A stretch of DNA of 64,000 nucleotides from Polytrichum commune (Eukaryota; Streptophyta; Polytrichopsida; Polytrichales; Polytrichaceae): positions 12,303,001-12,367,000 of the forward strand of contig OX485807.1 of assembly GCA_950295325.1 (NCBI GenBank). The letters are read 5' to 3'. Position 1 is the first letter of the stretch; each line of letters starts with the position of its first letter. Of this stretch, positions 34,500-46,300 are shown one piece after another. The translations under genes and the position numbers were made by a program. The notes beneath the pieces are model-generated. The model searched no databases, had not been told where the DNA came from, and saw only the letters and a list, made by a program, of their open reading frames with translations.

Positions 34500-35325
34500 A
34501 AGAGTGTTGAGGCCGGTGGCAGACATTGAAAGCAAACTTAACCTCAAAATTCAATGAGATTACGAAATGCTTTTGGAATATTCCCCTCCCTTTTCTTTTG
34601 CTAGGGGCAGCATACAGGTATATTATTATTATGATGTAACGTATGCAGGTGATAATGTGAGTGTAACTTTAGCCTTTAAATAGGTTTACAGACACCGGTA
34701 TAGTAGGTGGTGGTGGTAGTAGTAGTAGTAGTAGGTGAGCATCCGTGGAGAATGTGCTCACACTCAAATAGTGTGACTTTGAGGGAAGCTTGATTTGAAC
34801 TCAAGATGTAAGGTGGCTTCCTCAGAACGTCGGCTTTGTTGTGTGTTAACTATATAAAATTGGAGAAAAGGAAAGAAAACTAAAATGTCAACATCGTCAT
34901 CTACCTTAAGGTACGTACGTGGTTGTAACTCACGTATTATTTTTCATGTCGTCTTCTATCTTTACTCATCTCACTTATGTTACAATTTTTTGTTTGTTTT
35001 GTGTTGTTTGTTTGTGTGTGTGTGTGTTTTGGTTTCTAGATTGAGAGAGAAGGTCAATGATCCAATGCCAAGAATGCACAAAGAACTAATTGATTGAAAA
35101 GGTTTTAGGATTCAAGAATATGAAATTCAAGAAATTGGTGTGGAGGTAAATATGATGAGATACTTTATACATCATGGCACTAAATACAACGTGGCAGTTT
35201 CGGCTAATCGTTGTGCCAACACACTACTTAGTGTGATTTGGATCGGTTACATAGGACTCCTCAAAACAAACAACCTTGAGCATTGTTACTGGTCTCTCTC
35301 AACCATTTCATCGATGTTTTATAAT
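31795..35325. other. No recognised gene; simple repeats and a GTTCATGA-type repeat patch
   Basis: Between 33200 and 33420 short phrases such as TTCATGAACCTTCCAA and TTCATGATTCTTGTAA recur. (AAG)n lies at 34470-34504 and (GTA)n at about 34710-34733, with a GT run near 35012-35028. CACTACAAGAAG at 34149 resembles a CACTA start but has no partner. Frames such as 33429-33671 show no recognised motif. Confidence 0.45.
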
Positions 35326-35331
35326 ACACTA

Positions 35332-35530
35332 CACTAATCATCATATTTAGTGTCACTCACTATTCGAAATTATGCAATGCTATAACCATTTACCATGTAT
35401 CTCATTATTTACCAACAAAGATCAAATTCGTTGTTCGGACACTATAGAACATCACTTGGTGAAATTGTACAACAATAGTATAAAAACAACATCTTGTAAC
35501 TCCGAACAGTAAGCGACACTAGATCTAACG
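35332..35530. mobile_element. Palindromic-TIR MITE, type A, 199 bp, right end worn
   Basis: TA at 35330-35331 and 35531-35532. The left end is CACTAATCAT-C-ATATTTAGTG-like; the right end CACTAGATCTAACG is diverged. The interior matches type A (TTACCAACAAAGATCAAATT, GTTGTTCGGACACTATAG, TGTAACTCCGAACAGTAAGC). Confidence 0.75.
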
Positions 35531-35732
35531 TAGTATTTAAGTTGAAATATGTAATCGTCCAATAGGATTCATAATCGAGTCACTAACAGAACAAGCTTGC
35601 TCTCTCTCTCTCACTCACTCACTCTCACAAACACACATCATCTCACTCACTCGCTCACTCAATAAACCCAAATAGAAAACCCTAAAACCATGTCGTCGGG
35701 TTTCTCTAATCCTCATCGTTTGAATACTGTTA

Positions 35733-36268
35733 TGGGGCATTCCCACCTGACTTTAGTTAAGACCCAAAGTATTTCCTAAAAACCAGGTAAAGCTCCCTCG
35801 GTTATAGCGGAGGCATCCGACTATCCCAATGCACCTACAAGAACTTGCTCCGGAGATTTTCAAGTAGGTTTTAGTTAAGTAGCTTTCACACATGTTCATG
35901 GTTTTATCTACCAAGCAATGAATGTTGGGTAGTTTTTGTCCCATCCCCAAACGCCTTACTACTCACCTATCTTACCATCGGTTTTTGTTAATGAAGCTCC
36001 TCGTGCCCTCATAGCTAACACTAAAAAGCAACCAATCACAAGGGTGGGAGGCGACACTTTTAAAGTTCTTATATTCGTGCCTCATGTTTAGGTACTGATG
36101 GGAGGGAGGGTCGGTGGTTGAGGCTTAAAACCTCCACTTTTAAGCCATGCCGCATCATTTGCCACCTAGGCTCGGCACTTAAAAAGAGTTGTATGTGTGA
36201 ACCCTAGATAACTAAAACCGCTTTCAGACTAAAACTACTTCTAACTAATGTCAAGTGGGAATGCCCCA
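35733..36268. mobile_element. TTA-flanked TIR element, 536 bp (family L)
   Basis: The left end TGGGGCATTCCCACCTGACT pairs with the right end GTCAAGTGGGAATGCCCCA, and similarity continues with TTAGTTA inside both. TTA flanks both ends (35730-35732 and 36269-36271), as in Tourist/PIF-Harbinger MITEs. ACCAATCACAA in the interior is also found in family K. The frame at 35753-35950 is not supported. It is the only copy in the window. Confidence 0.8.
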
Positions 36269-36271
36269 TTA

Positions 36272-36925
36272 GTATTATTTCCAAAGCATGTAACTTAAGG
36301 GTCCACTTGGAGGCTGACAGAAGTATGAAGTTTTACATGTGTTGAGGACAGCGATTATGCATGGCACGAGGCCACCTCACATGGCAGCGCATAGAGAGAG
36401 AAATATATACTATATATAGAGAAATATATAGAGATGTAGATGTGTATGTCTATACATGAGTGCCTGATCAACCAACGGGGTGATGATAATAATTTCATCT
36501 ATCTTTAAAGAATGTCAGTCAAATAATGCCACCTTCTGTTGGCTCTGACACGGGGCAAAAAGTTCAATGTGGCAGCAGGGACCCCGTCTCGAGGGAAAAC
36601 AACAAGCAGCACCAAGCCACAAGCAATGGGGGATGATCAACCCCACCTCCAACGCCCGCCTTCTTTAATGGCTCTCGACATTATAATTGTGAATGAGCCT
36701 GGAGCACATGATCCACATTTCCCCCTTCATCACTCCCCCCGCCCGCCCCGGAAAAACTCCCCCATTCAGATAGATAGAAACTCCAACCCCTTTCAAGCAA
36801 GGGGTCGGCGTGAATAAAGTGTCCGTTCGTAATGCCAATGACCCGATGCCCACTGGACAAGGGGACATTGGGACAAATACTACTCTCCCTTTTCGAGGAT
36901 GGACACTATAGTGACACACTATACA
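36272..36925. other. Anonymous sequence with a GC-rich open frame
   Basis: An AT/AG tract lies at about 36400-36445. The frame 36539-36817 (92 codons, Pro/Arg-rich, RGKKFNVAAGTPSRGKTTSS at its start) is basic and low in complexity. It could be the start of a nucleic-acid-binding protein, but no domain is visible and the opposite strand is also open. Confidence 0.3.
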
Positions 36926-36929
36926 AATT

Positions 36930-37150
36930 CCTAGCTAGCCACTAGTGCCTTGAAGATACCGGACATGGTATCCCCCCAAAGGGCTTTGAGGTACCCATAC
37001 AACAAGGTCCAAGGACCCCCCACCATAGTTGGGTGGACTAAGGTGGTGAGCACCACGCCGGCATGGGGAATAAAACCCACGACCTCCTCATTGGGGGTCA
37101 TGAGCCCTAACCACCAAGCCAAGGCCCGTGGTGCCTCTCCCCCATTCATA
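36930..37150 (-). mobile_element. tRNA-derived SINE candidate
   Basis: On the minus strand GGCTTGGTGGTTAGGGCTC (37120-37102) resembles a polymerase III A box, and GGTCGTGGGTTTTATTCCCC (37084-37065) a B box, spaced as in tRNA-derived SINEs. The body then runs to about 36930. I see no clear target duplication or tail, and no second copy in the window. Confidence 0.45.
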
Positions 37151-37154
37151 TTCA

Positions 37155-37222
37155 TATACACTCGTTCGTTCTTGGATGCCTAAACCCCTTGCCTCCAAGG
37201 AACCAGTGTGCCGGTTGGTTTA
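37155..37222 (+). mobile_element. Fold-back element (family G, copy 2), left end shortened
   Basis: ACACTCGTTCGTTCTTGGAT, CCCTTGCCTCCAAGGAACCA and GTGTGCCGGTTGGTTTAGG align with 30774-30843. The first 15 or so bases of the family are missing. It directly precedes a D repeat, as does copy 3. Confidence 0.6.
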
Positions 37223-37234
37223 GGCCAAGCCTTC

Positions 37235-37475
37235 TCGTCCAATGATCGGGGAGAACCGGCAGTTAGTTACAAATGAACCGGTTGAGTTTGAGAAATAACC
37301 GGTTGAAGTTCAAGACTGCAGGAAAATTACCCATCATTTTAGAGGAATTTATAGAATTATACCCCAATTTAATAAAGGAAAACCGGAGGATGTGAACATG
37401 TAACCGGTTGGACTTGCAAACACTAGGATCTCAGCCGATTATGTTCAAAAATCTCCCTGATCACTGCTCTCATCC
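37235..37475 (+). repeat. Dispersed AACCGGTT-rich repeat D, copy 2
   Basis: The best preserved copy: GGGGAGAACCGGCAG, AACCGGTTGAGTTTGAG, ATAACCGGTTGAAGTTCAAG, CATGTAACCGGTTGGAC. The palindrome AACCGGTT occurs three times in about 150 bp. A short restart of the same unit (GGGAGAACCGGCTACTAGTT) is at about 37520. Confidence 0.7.
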
Positions 37476-37564
37476 ATATATATATATATATGAACCCCAC
37501 TCCATTACCTTCCAATGAACGGGAGAACCGGCTACTAGTTTTTTATCTTTATCTTTTTCCTTTT

Positions 37565-37690
37565 GAACACAAGAGGTGTTTGACCACTTGGCTAGTTTCC
37601 GTCAAGTAGAGAGACAATTTTACGGCCGGGAATCGAACCACCAACCACTCCGTTCGGTTTGGGTACCTTTCCACTCTCATTTGGTAGTAT
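37565..37690 (-). other. tRNA-like B box, SINE fragment possible
   Basis: The minus strand reads GTGGTTGGTGGTTCGATTCC followed by CGG, a perfect B-box match, and further on CTAGCCAAGTGGTCAAAC, which resembles an A box. Their order is B before A, so this is not a tRNA gene; it may be two SINE fragments or chance. Confidence 0.3.
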
Positions 37691-37696
37691 AGGGTT

Positions 37697-37860
37697 GTCT
37701 TCGACGAACCGGCTGCTAGTTACAGATGAGCCGGTTGAGTTTGATTGGTTGGAGTTCATCAAGATTGTAGCAAAATTACCGGTCATTGTAGATGAATCTA
37801 TGGAAGATATCGTGATTTGATGAAGGAAAACCAAAAGATCAAAACATGTAAACCGGGTAG
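37697..37860 (+). repeat. Dispersed AACCGGTT-rich repeat D, copy 3, partial
   Basis: GAACCGGCTGCTAGTTACAG, GAGCCGGTTGAGTTTGA and AAACATGTAAACCGGG align with copy 2. It is shorter and more diverged. Confidence 0.6.
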
Positions 37861-38269
37861 GCCAGGCCTACCCTAGGCCCAAATGGCCCACCTAGAAGCC
37901 TAGGTCATACACAAAAAATGATATTTTTCCGTGAAAAAATATGCACTGGATAAAATTTATTTCCCGAACGGGCCTACCTTGAAAATCAAGGTTGGCAATG
38001 CCCCTACTTGGAAACACTAGGGTTTTGACAAATTATGCACAAAAGTCTCCCCGGATATTGTCTCCTTCAACCTCTCCTTCAAGTAGATGGTTCTTGAATG
38101 GCTAGTTTCCCCAACTTAGCCCATTTATTTATTTGTTAAGGATATGAAACATGTGATTAATACGAGATGATTAACGATTCCAAACTGTGGCCGTGTCTAC
38201 TTTTCCCATAATTTTCAAGCTCGAATGAATATCTTATTTACTATCCAAGCGAAAATTCTTGTACTCATT

Positions 38270-38465
38270 ATATAGTCATATAGGTCTTCCGTGCAATAAC
38301 GATGAGTATTGAGTTTAGAACGGTTATCATATGTTGAGCACATAGTGACCCAAACTCTTTCAAACACGTGTTTTTTTTTTTGTACATGTTCTTGGAGCTA
38401 CACTTAACTGCATATAATTGAGAAAGAAGTGTGCAATTCAAAAAAGTAATTGAATTAGGCACATC
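38270..38465 (-). repeat. Low-copy dispersed repeat shared with 8.6 and 46.4 kb
   Basis: The minus strand (ACACGTGTTTGAAAGAG, GTGCTCAACATATG, GACCTATATGAC) follows the order seen at 8590-8680 and 46440-46490. The frame 38268-38462 covers it but is not kept open in the other copies. Confidence 0.45.
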
Positions 38466-38733
38466 TATCTTATGTGATTACTTTTGTATTTTTCTATCTA
38501 AAATCTACGTTGCATCAACAAATCTACTATGAGACATGAACATAAAGCAATGTTGGAAACCAAGTTTTCTATTTTTTAGTTATGATTCTCTAGAATGCAT
38601 GTGGGTTGATTCTTGCAATGAATACATGCCCCACTCCCCCGCTTTCCCCTTAGTTGTCTTGACTATTGAGTGCAAGGTAGTCCTTCAATTTTGAAATGTG
38701 TCTTTATGGTGCTTATTCTTATATCCAAACTGG

Positions 38734-38815
38734 GGCGAACCAACCCATACACTAGTTCCTTGCAGGTAAGGGTTTAGACATCCAACAAGGGACGAGTGTA
38801 TGGGTTGGTTCGTCC
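38734..38815 (-). mobile_element. 82-bp fold-back element (family G, copy 3)
   Basis: GGCGAACCAACCCATACACT at the left pairs with AGTGTATGGGTTGGTTCGTC at the right, almost perfectly. It is the reverse complement of copy 1. It is followed at once by D repeat copy 4. Confidence 0.75.
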
Positions 38816-39030
38816 AAATCATTATAGATAGGCCGGTTGAGTTTGAGAAACAACTACTGTAGTTGAAGTTGGAGACTTGAGGAGAATTACCAATCATTTA
38901 AGAAGAATCTATAGAAGAATATACCTCCAATCAATGAAAGCAAAACTGGAAGATGTCAACATGTAAGCGACTGGATTTAGAATCACAAGAATCTTGACCG
39001 ACTATGCCCAAAAACTTCCTGGGCACTGCA
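38816..39030 (+). repeat. Dispersed AACCGGTT-rich repeat D, copy 4
   Basis: GGCCGGTTGAGTTTGAGAAA, GAAGAATCTATAGAAGAATA, GATGTCAACATGTAAGCG and TGACCGACTATGCCCAAAAA follow the order of copy 2. The AACCGGTT cores are partly mutated. Confidence 0.65.
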
Positions 39031-39755
39031 GCCAACCATAAAGGCCCACATCCAAATATAGTGTTTGATGTAAAAATATATATAATATAACACCTGCATA
39101 CCTTAATGCGAATGCATACCCAAATCGGAACAAAACTATTATGTTGCAACATTGATTAATTAGCCTTTAATAGGCTAGACGTCCTAACTAAAATGAGCGC
39201 TCAATGTCAACTGATCGAAGCTTGCTTTAAAACAAGTATATTCTAGTAGAACAGATGATCCTAAAGTTGCATGTTTGATTTTTATTTTGATTTATAAAAA
39301 CAATTCGAGACACAGAAGGCCAACAAATTAAAGCCAATGCCAAATGCAATAAGAAACCAAGAAAACGCATTTGCACTTTTGAATGTGGTTGTCACAATTA
39401 AGAGCTCAACCATGAGATATTGTGAACTGGTTATTATTCTCTATACCTGATCGAAGTGTTCACATCTTCAGAAGAAGAAAAAATTCTCATGGTTTGATCA
39501 CTTCACGATTGCATCATGCTTGCAACTTTCCACCCATATGCATAATTTTTATTTATTTTCAACCTATTCTCTTATAATAATCATGAGAGTTGCCTTTATG
39601 ATTTTTTTATAATCATTGCCTGAAAATTAACTATAGGAGATGCAGTTTAAGTTGTTGTCTTTTTAACCATAGGGATGTGATCTTTTTTGAATGCAGTGCG
39701 TTACCACTTCTTTTTAATAATAACTCTTACATAGCCCTTGAGAATATCATCTTAT

Positions 39756-39855
39756 AAGAGCATGCCCACTCATCCCGCATTTGCATTTGCGTTTTTTCAG
39801 CCGCAATGCAGATGCAGATGTAGATGCGGGATATTGAGGTTAGTCATACCTGTAA
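39756..39855. mobile_element. Small fold-back element, about 100 bp
   Basis: GCATGCCCACTCATCCCGCA pairs with TGCGGGATATTGAGGTTAGT and the pairing continues through GCATTTGCATTTGCG against CGCAATGCAGATGCAGATG. The structure is that of a hairpin MITE. Only one copy was seen. Confidence 0.5.
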
Positions 39856-40004
39856 ACGTCATCTGGGATGAAAAGCTTTGCAGATGAAGTATAACTCCAT
39901 GCATATGTGAGATATATGCAAGGAGGGTTATATCTAATAAGACGACAAGTTTTTTGACATCTGACCTATTTCTTTCGTTGGTTACAACTACATAGGTACA
40001 TATG

Positions 40005-40240
40005 AAGTGGTTGAGTTTGAGAAATAGCCGGTTGAGGTTTGAGACTTCAAGAAAATCCACCCATCACATATGAACCAGTTGAGGCTTTATTCATTAATTT
40101 GAGGTATATTCCACAAACTCCTCTAATATGATTAGTAAATTTCCTAAACCCCTAAACTTCAACCGATTCATTTATGATGGGTGATTTTCCTAAAGTCTTG
40201 ACCTTTAACCAACGTTTTCTCAAACTTAATTATATGGTTG
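40005..40240. repeat. AACCGGTT repeat D, copy 5, in inverted arrangement
   Basis: The left arm (GTTGAGTTTGAGAAATAGCC, GGTTGAGGTTTGAGACTTCA) and the right arm, reversed (AAGTTTGAGAAAACG, GTCAAGACTTTAGGAAAATC), are both D sequences pointing toward each other. The frame 40174-40392 begins in it and is not supported. Confidence 0.6.
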
Positions 40241-40244
40241 AATC

Positions 40245-42950
40245 TTGTCTAGTTACGATGCACAATGAGTGGAGGTTTTTTATGGGTCAACATTTGCATC
40301 ATGGACACGATCATGGATGGAGGCCATTTGTCATTCCTAGATGTAGATGCATATCCAAGAATGACAGGGAATGCTTTGACATGTTCTCATGAAATGATAT
40401 ACACCTCATGCCTTCGAGGGCTAAGGGTTGAGGGCAATTAATGTGTGGTTGATCAATTTAGGTGGGGCCATTCAGGTACATACTTGGAGGCATCCGTCCT
40501 TGTAAGTTACTTCCTCTATTGGCCCAAGGAGCACTCAACTACAATTGCAAGCATGTAAGGAGTACAATGCCTCCATCCCAAGTGTAAGGTTTTGTGGGCC
40601 CAGTTGCATGTTGTTTGTCACTCTCGAAGCTTAGATGTTGACGCTCACATTGCTCATATTTCTTCAACTTCCAATTCCATACACCTTTTGGCATCCTAGA
40701 CTCTAATTCTATTTCATTTCATTGTGCATGTCATAACATTACTAAGCCTCCTTATGGGTTTATTTTTATTTTTATTTATTCTTAATTCTTCTTCCTCTTC
40801 TTCTTCTTCTCTTAAACACATATCCCTAGCAAGACAATTGAAGTTTAAGGATTACAAAGGTAAATTGGACCGGGTATGCAAGTTAATTTGGGCACATGGT
40901 GGTTAACCCTGGGTTGATGTGATAGGTTGGCATGAACCTTTCAAACCTAGTAAGTCGGTAGCAATGGGCCCAAATTATATATCATGGGTGGTATACGTGT
41001 CCTTGTTGGGGGGGGGGGGGGGGTAAATGAATGGCACCCTTCACACATGTGGTAGCAACATGAAGTGGAGTTCCAATATTCAACAATAATTTTTGTCTCC
41101 TTGTATCTATTATCAGGATCAGTTCCCAATTCAACTAAGGACCAACGAAGGTTGAATGAAAGTTTGAGTAGTATATAATCAATGACCCAACATTGTCGTG
41201 CTTTCACGTTGTTGGCTATTAACTAGATGAATTGTTGGGCAAATCTATGAATATACAGGGATCTCCGCCATTGCCGCCACAACTCCCCCAACACTAGTTT
41301 AGAGGAATCAAAAACATAAGTATCACACATGCATCCCACTACATATCCCTTCTACACTAGTCAACATATATGGAGGGACCAAAACAAATAGGACACTCTA
41401 CTTTGATGTAACCATAGAGAAGGTCATCTTTCGAGGTCAAATACACGACATTTGACTTGGAGAAGAGTTGATGCCATTGCCATTGCTATTGCAACTACAA
41501 CTATTAGTTCTTTGATAGTTCGTAAGTGGTGTGATGTCACTCAATCTTGAGTATGTATTTGAAACATATTTTCCTCTTGATCTTACACCTAAGCCCAACT
41601 TGGGGTGAATGGCCACCTTTTGTGGTGTATTCCCACATGGGATCCATCTTAGCTCCACCCACTTCACATGACTTTGAAGATTGATATCTCAATGCGGGAT
41701 TTGAAGTGGGATAAAGATGGCCAAGTTGAATGATAAATATAATATGGTTCTTGTATCATTTTTGAATCAACTATGGAATAACACCTTGATACCTCAAGCC
41801 CTTGGAATTCTTTTCACTTTCATGACTTTTGGGCAATTGCATTCCATTGTCCAAAATTCTCTAAATGCTTACTTTATATAGATATAGACAGCAACGTGGG
41901 TGGCTTAAACCTATGACGCTAACATGGATCTTAAGGGAACTAGAGATTAAGCCACATTGGGCTAAAATATTGTAAGGGTGGGTGACCTTCTTGGCACATA
42001 ATCTTAAGTGCGTCCTACCTTTATGGTACACCTAATCACAGTGGGAGTGTTCATGTGAATGATATATTTTCAACCAATCGTGTCGTTGGATGGGTTTGAA
42101 CATGATTGGTTTAAAATTTACAACATGTTGCCTTTTTAATCATCATATTCACACAACAATTTAAAAGTCTATTGTTTTTAATCTTCTAAGGGGTTGACGA
42201 TGCCACGGAGAAAGGACCTTTTTAATGTATGAATTGACTTGATGAACAACCCTTTGGCTATTATGACACTAATGTGATTGAATTCCCACGCATGATTAGG
42301 AACTTCAATGTCTATTGGTGAGTTGGTCCTTACCATATCGCAAAAATTGAAGAAAAATACTAGACTGTCAATGGTATATTATGTGGCCCGCATTAACCAT
42401 ATGTTTGAGACTTTAGTTTTCTTGCATGAAATTGAGCCACACTAGTTATGGTCAACCACGCCAAATGCAAATATAGGAATGCGTGCCAATGACACTTGTG
42501 TCTTCAAAATTAAAGGCCAAGGCTACAACACCGCTACTATTGAGGTAAAGGAGGTCTAGTAGAAAACTGACCCCAATAGATTTGTGGTAAAGTCATCTCA
42601 AGAGGGTCCTCCCTGACTTATTTCGGATCTTTGATGTTATTTCATGTTCAAATAGTTTTCAAAAGGGAAAAAAAGAAAAGAATACATGCTACAATTCACT
42701 TGATTGAGTTTTCACCATGGGTAGCATTGTTGCAGGCCCAACTCAAAGAGGTGGGTGTCTAGCCCTCACCCAAATAATATCATTGAAATAAATTTGCAAA
42801 ATTGTAACACGAATAACTATTGTGAATGATATTAACAATCCACATGAACTTCAAATACATCCAAAATTTAGTGCAACCCAACCCATCTTACATAGTAAGT
42901 CACGTTGATTTCTCCTCGAGATTGTCTCAATAATTGGGATACAACTTTGA
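40245..42950. other. No recognised gene
   Basis: A 16-base G run lies at 41008-41023. Frames at 40724-40906 (Ser-rich from a TTC repeat), 40947-41207 and 41437-41667 show no domain I recognise. I see no TIR pair in the stretch. Confidence 0.45.
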
Positions 42951-42954
42951 TTAA

Positions 42955-43372
42955 GGGCCACTCGACACTAGCATTTGAGGGCCATTGACCATGACATAAA
43001 ATTTATATGATTGATTGAGGAGAACCAAACAATCTACATGGCATCCTACATGGCAACAAGTGGGTAATGTTTCGTGATCTACTAGGTATTGTATTAAGCT
43101 CATCAATAAGAGATGGGTCCAACATAAAACTAAAGACCATGACAATCAATCAAATTGTCATTGGCTCCTAAAAATATGTATTGCCATGGTGGACACCGAA
43201 CCCAAACATCTGTTGCAAACTTCAACGTGATCCACTTTCACTTTACCCTAAGCTTGCCGGCCCATCGATTGTAAGATTAAATTTTTATTTACCATGCATT
43301 GCCATGTGGATGATTTTCAAGGGCCCTTAGATATTCACGGTCACGCCTCTTGGTCTATGCGTAAAGTGGCCC
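42955..43372. mobile_element. GGGCCACTT element, 418 bp (family J, copy 3)
   Basis: The ends GGGCCACTCGACAC and GCGTAAAGTGGCCC are inverted; a second inverted pair (AGGGCCATTGACCATGAC against GGTCACGCC..) lies inside. The flanks are TAA and TAG, close to a 3-bp duplication. The interior differs greatly from copies 1 and 2. Confidence 0.6.
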
Positions 43373-43375
43373 TAG

Positions 43376-46300
43376 AGGGAGTTATGTGATGCATTCCAAT
43401 TCCCACCCAGCCCAAATATTTAGAGATCATGTGATAACATAGGGTGCTTTAGCATTAGACGGAATCCAACAATGGTCCATTGCTTGTTAGAGTGACATGA
43501 GCTCATGAGAAACGTGCTTAGGTACATGGATCGCGAATTAACACAATCTTTTTGCAAACGCATGCATTTGAGTGGTAGGCCCAAGGAGGTTACCGAACAA
43601 AAGTATTTTTGTGCCATCTTTTCTAGGTCCTCCGATTGTGAAGTTCTAATGCTTGGATTGAGCGTAGGGGAGGATGAGGGTTGTGTTGTAGGGAAGTCAT
43701 CATTTGTTTCAATCTTGGAATGTCATCTCATTTGCAAAATGGTCATGGTATGGCAAGGCTTGTAGTATGAACAAATACCAAAAGAATTGTACGTTTGAAT
43801 TGCACTGACCATTGTAGGTTTAATAGTTAACATAATGGACCACTTATATGGAAGGAATGATCTTCACCTTGATCTCTTATAGCTTTTGCATATCAACTTT
43901 GATTTTGATAGTGAACCGACAATCTTCACGATTCACAGTTACTAAGTGGATGAGATAATTTGCTATCCCATCTTACGATCAAAAGTGTATGTGGTGTTGG
44001 AAGTGTTCATTACGGACACGGATACGTCAATGAAAGTGAAGACACTCATTAATACATGTTGAATAAATTGTTGTGGTCTACCAATTAATGGCACCTCCAT
44101 CACCTCCATTAGAATTCCCTCCAATTCCTATGCCAAAGTGGTGGTGGAGTACATTTTGGAGTACTAGGTGGAAGATTCCAAAACTAGAGTGGCTTGGCCA
44201 CCGCTACTACAATACCAATTGCTACTTTACGCTCAAAAATGTAAGACAACATTGTGTGTGCGTGTGAAGCATGAAGAAATATGGAGAGAGTGTTTTCTAG
44301 AAATTGAAAGACGTTCAACCAAGAAATAAGACCCTCTAGATTATTGAAGGGATTTGTGCAAATCCTTATCTAATTGAAATGGATAGAATTTGTCTATTTC
44401 AATTTGTTCTTAGCCAACCCAAGGGCACTTGTCACGTAGCCATTAAGGAACCCTCTTCACACTCTAGTCCCGAGACCGGTTTTGGATGTTTAATTGCCTA
44501 CATGCACAAAGAGATAAATGGTTGGTTGAAGCACGTATTGGTGATAGTGGGTTCAAACATGTGCGAAATCGAAGGTGTCTTGACATTGTCAAGTTCGTAA
44601 GGATGAACCCTAGGCAATATACGGTTAAGATTTTGGGTTTAAGCCGTCCTATGAAGTATGTGAAATGAATTGGCTGTCTTGTGTGGAAGGGATGGGAAGG
44701 ACGCCACCATCCTTCGAGGAATTCATGATGCAAAGGATGGTTTTAATCAACGTTGGACCTATCTCGTCTCTTTTTGAGACCATTCATGTATTTATAACGA
44801 GGATTTCGCATCAAATATCAATATTTGAATGATATTACAATTTTGAGACCTATAGGTAGATTTTTTGACCCCCTTTTTTATGTTGATTATTGATATCATG
44901 CATCCACCTATATATTAGTTCAACACTGGTTTTAACGATGCAAGGCTTGACCTTCTATTGGTTGTATATGATCAATGATGACATGAAATTATTCTAGACA
45001 AGTGTAATGTGCATACCTCTCATTCATGCATGTTGGAATGAAACAAAACACCTTATTTTGCAACTTGGTCACACATGACCAAGTTAAGGAGAACTACTTG
45101 TGTTCACATTGACTTTTCGTTTCTTTTCTGCATCTTCAAGCTAGTTTGAGACCTTTCGAACCATTCCAGTGGCAATTAAACTTTAAGCAATAACCTACTC
45201 TAGACAAAATATTCTTTCCGAGATTTTTGTTTGGATAAACGAGGAATATGTTTGTTATGCAATGCAATGCAATGAAAATGATTTAAAGTTTGGGAAGCCA
45301 AAAGGCTAATGGGACTAAAAGTACATCACGATGATGTCAAGCTGGCAAAATGTTAGTTCCCTAGAGACCAAATGTAGATGTCTTCGTGAGGTAGAGGCTA
45401 ATGTTGACTGATAGTCAAATTGAGAAAAGAAGACTTAAAACTCCCTAATACTACATTCTCATCAGTTTTTGGAATTTATCTCTGATGGGGTTATACAAGG
45501 AACACTCCAACACAAAGTGTGTTTGAAAGTGTGCAATCCAACAACATCCAATCACCACGAAGGTGCACCCAAGAAAATGAGCCTCCGAATGAGCACATGA
45601 TGTCTTACAAGCTCCGGATCATGACAAAGACATGGTCTAGCTTGTTATTTTGTTCAAAGACCGTAATATGTTCTCTAGTAACTTGTTGTGGAGTAAGTAG
45701 CAATATGCATCCTCGGGCTCCTATACCCAACTTAGCCTAGCGCTTCATAATATCCATTGAGAAGTTGAAACTGCAGTTAGCTACTATGTAGTATGACATT
45801 TTGCATTTATAGACCTTTTCTCTTAATATGGAAGCAAAAACTTACAATTAATGTGGTAGGGCCACATTCAACTTCAAATGTTTTTTTCTCTCAAAATATA
45901 ATGAGACTTGCTTTTGCTAGAGCTCCTTCACCCTTGATGGATGACTTTACACACGCATTGCAAAGCTCCAAACCATCCATTAGAATGTTCCGCATTTTCT
46001 ACTAAGATAGGCGGGTCTTAAGAAGACAATTTAGTTTTTCATCCACTTCTTGTATATGAGATACAAATTTTAGTGCAACACGATGAGCAAATCTAAATTG
46101 TGTTTGTAGCCATTATCCTCACAAAACTTTGGAGCTCATGTGAATTGCTCATTCAATTAAAAGTGGTCTCTTTCTTATTGAATCACATGAAATAGAGATC
46201 CCAAGCACATGCAAACTCTAATCACGAAATATTTCACATGCATTCCTCTTCATCCATGTATGCTAGTTGTATGACTCCTTCAACTTGCCAACCCATCCAA

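Noticed and set aside
4873-35530. Assigning the palindromic-TIR family to the CACTA superfamily because the ends begin CACTA
   Set aside because: The empty-site comparison at 28.6 kb gives a 2-bp TA duplication, not 3 bp, and the usual CACTACAAGAAAA/CACTACTAGAAAA start is absent.
36539-36817. Start of a retroelement structural gene
   Set aside because: A basic, proline-rich frame alone is not evidence; no terminal repeat, zinc knuckle or enzyme domain is seen nearby.
37565-37690. tRNA gene from the perfect GGTTCGATTCC box
   Set aside because: No cloverleaf with matching acceptor and anticodon stems can be drawn around it, and the A-box-like word is on the wrong side.
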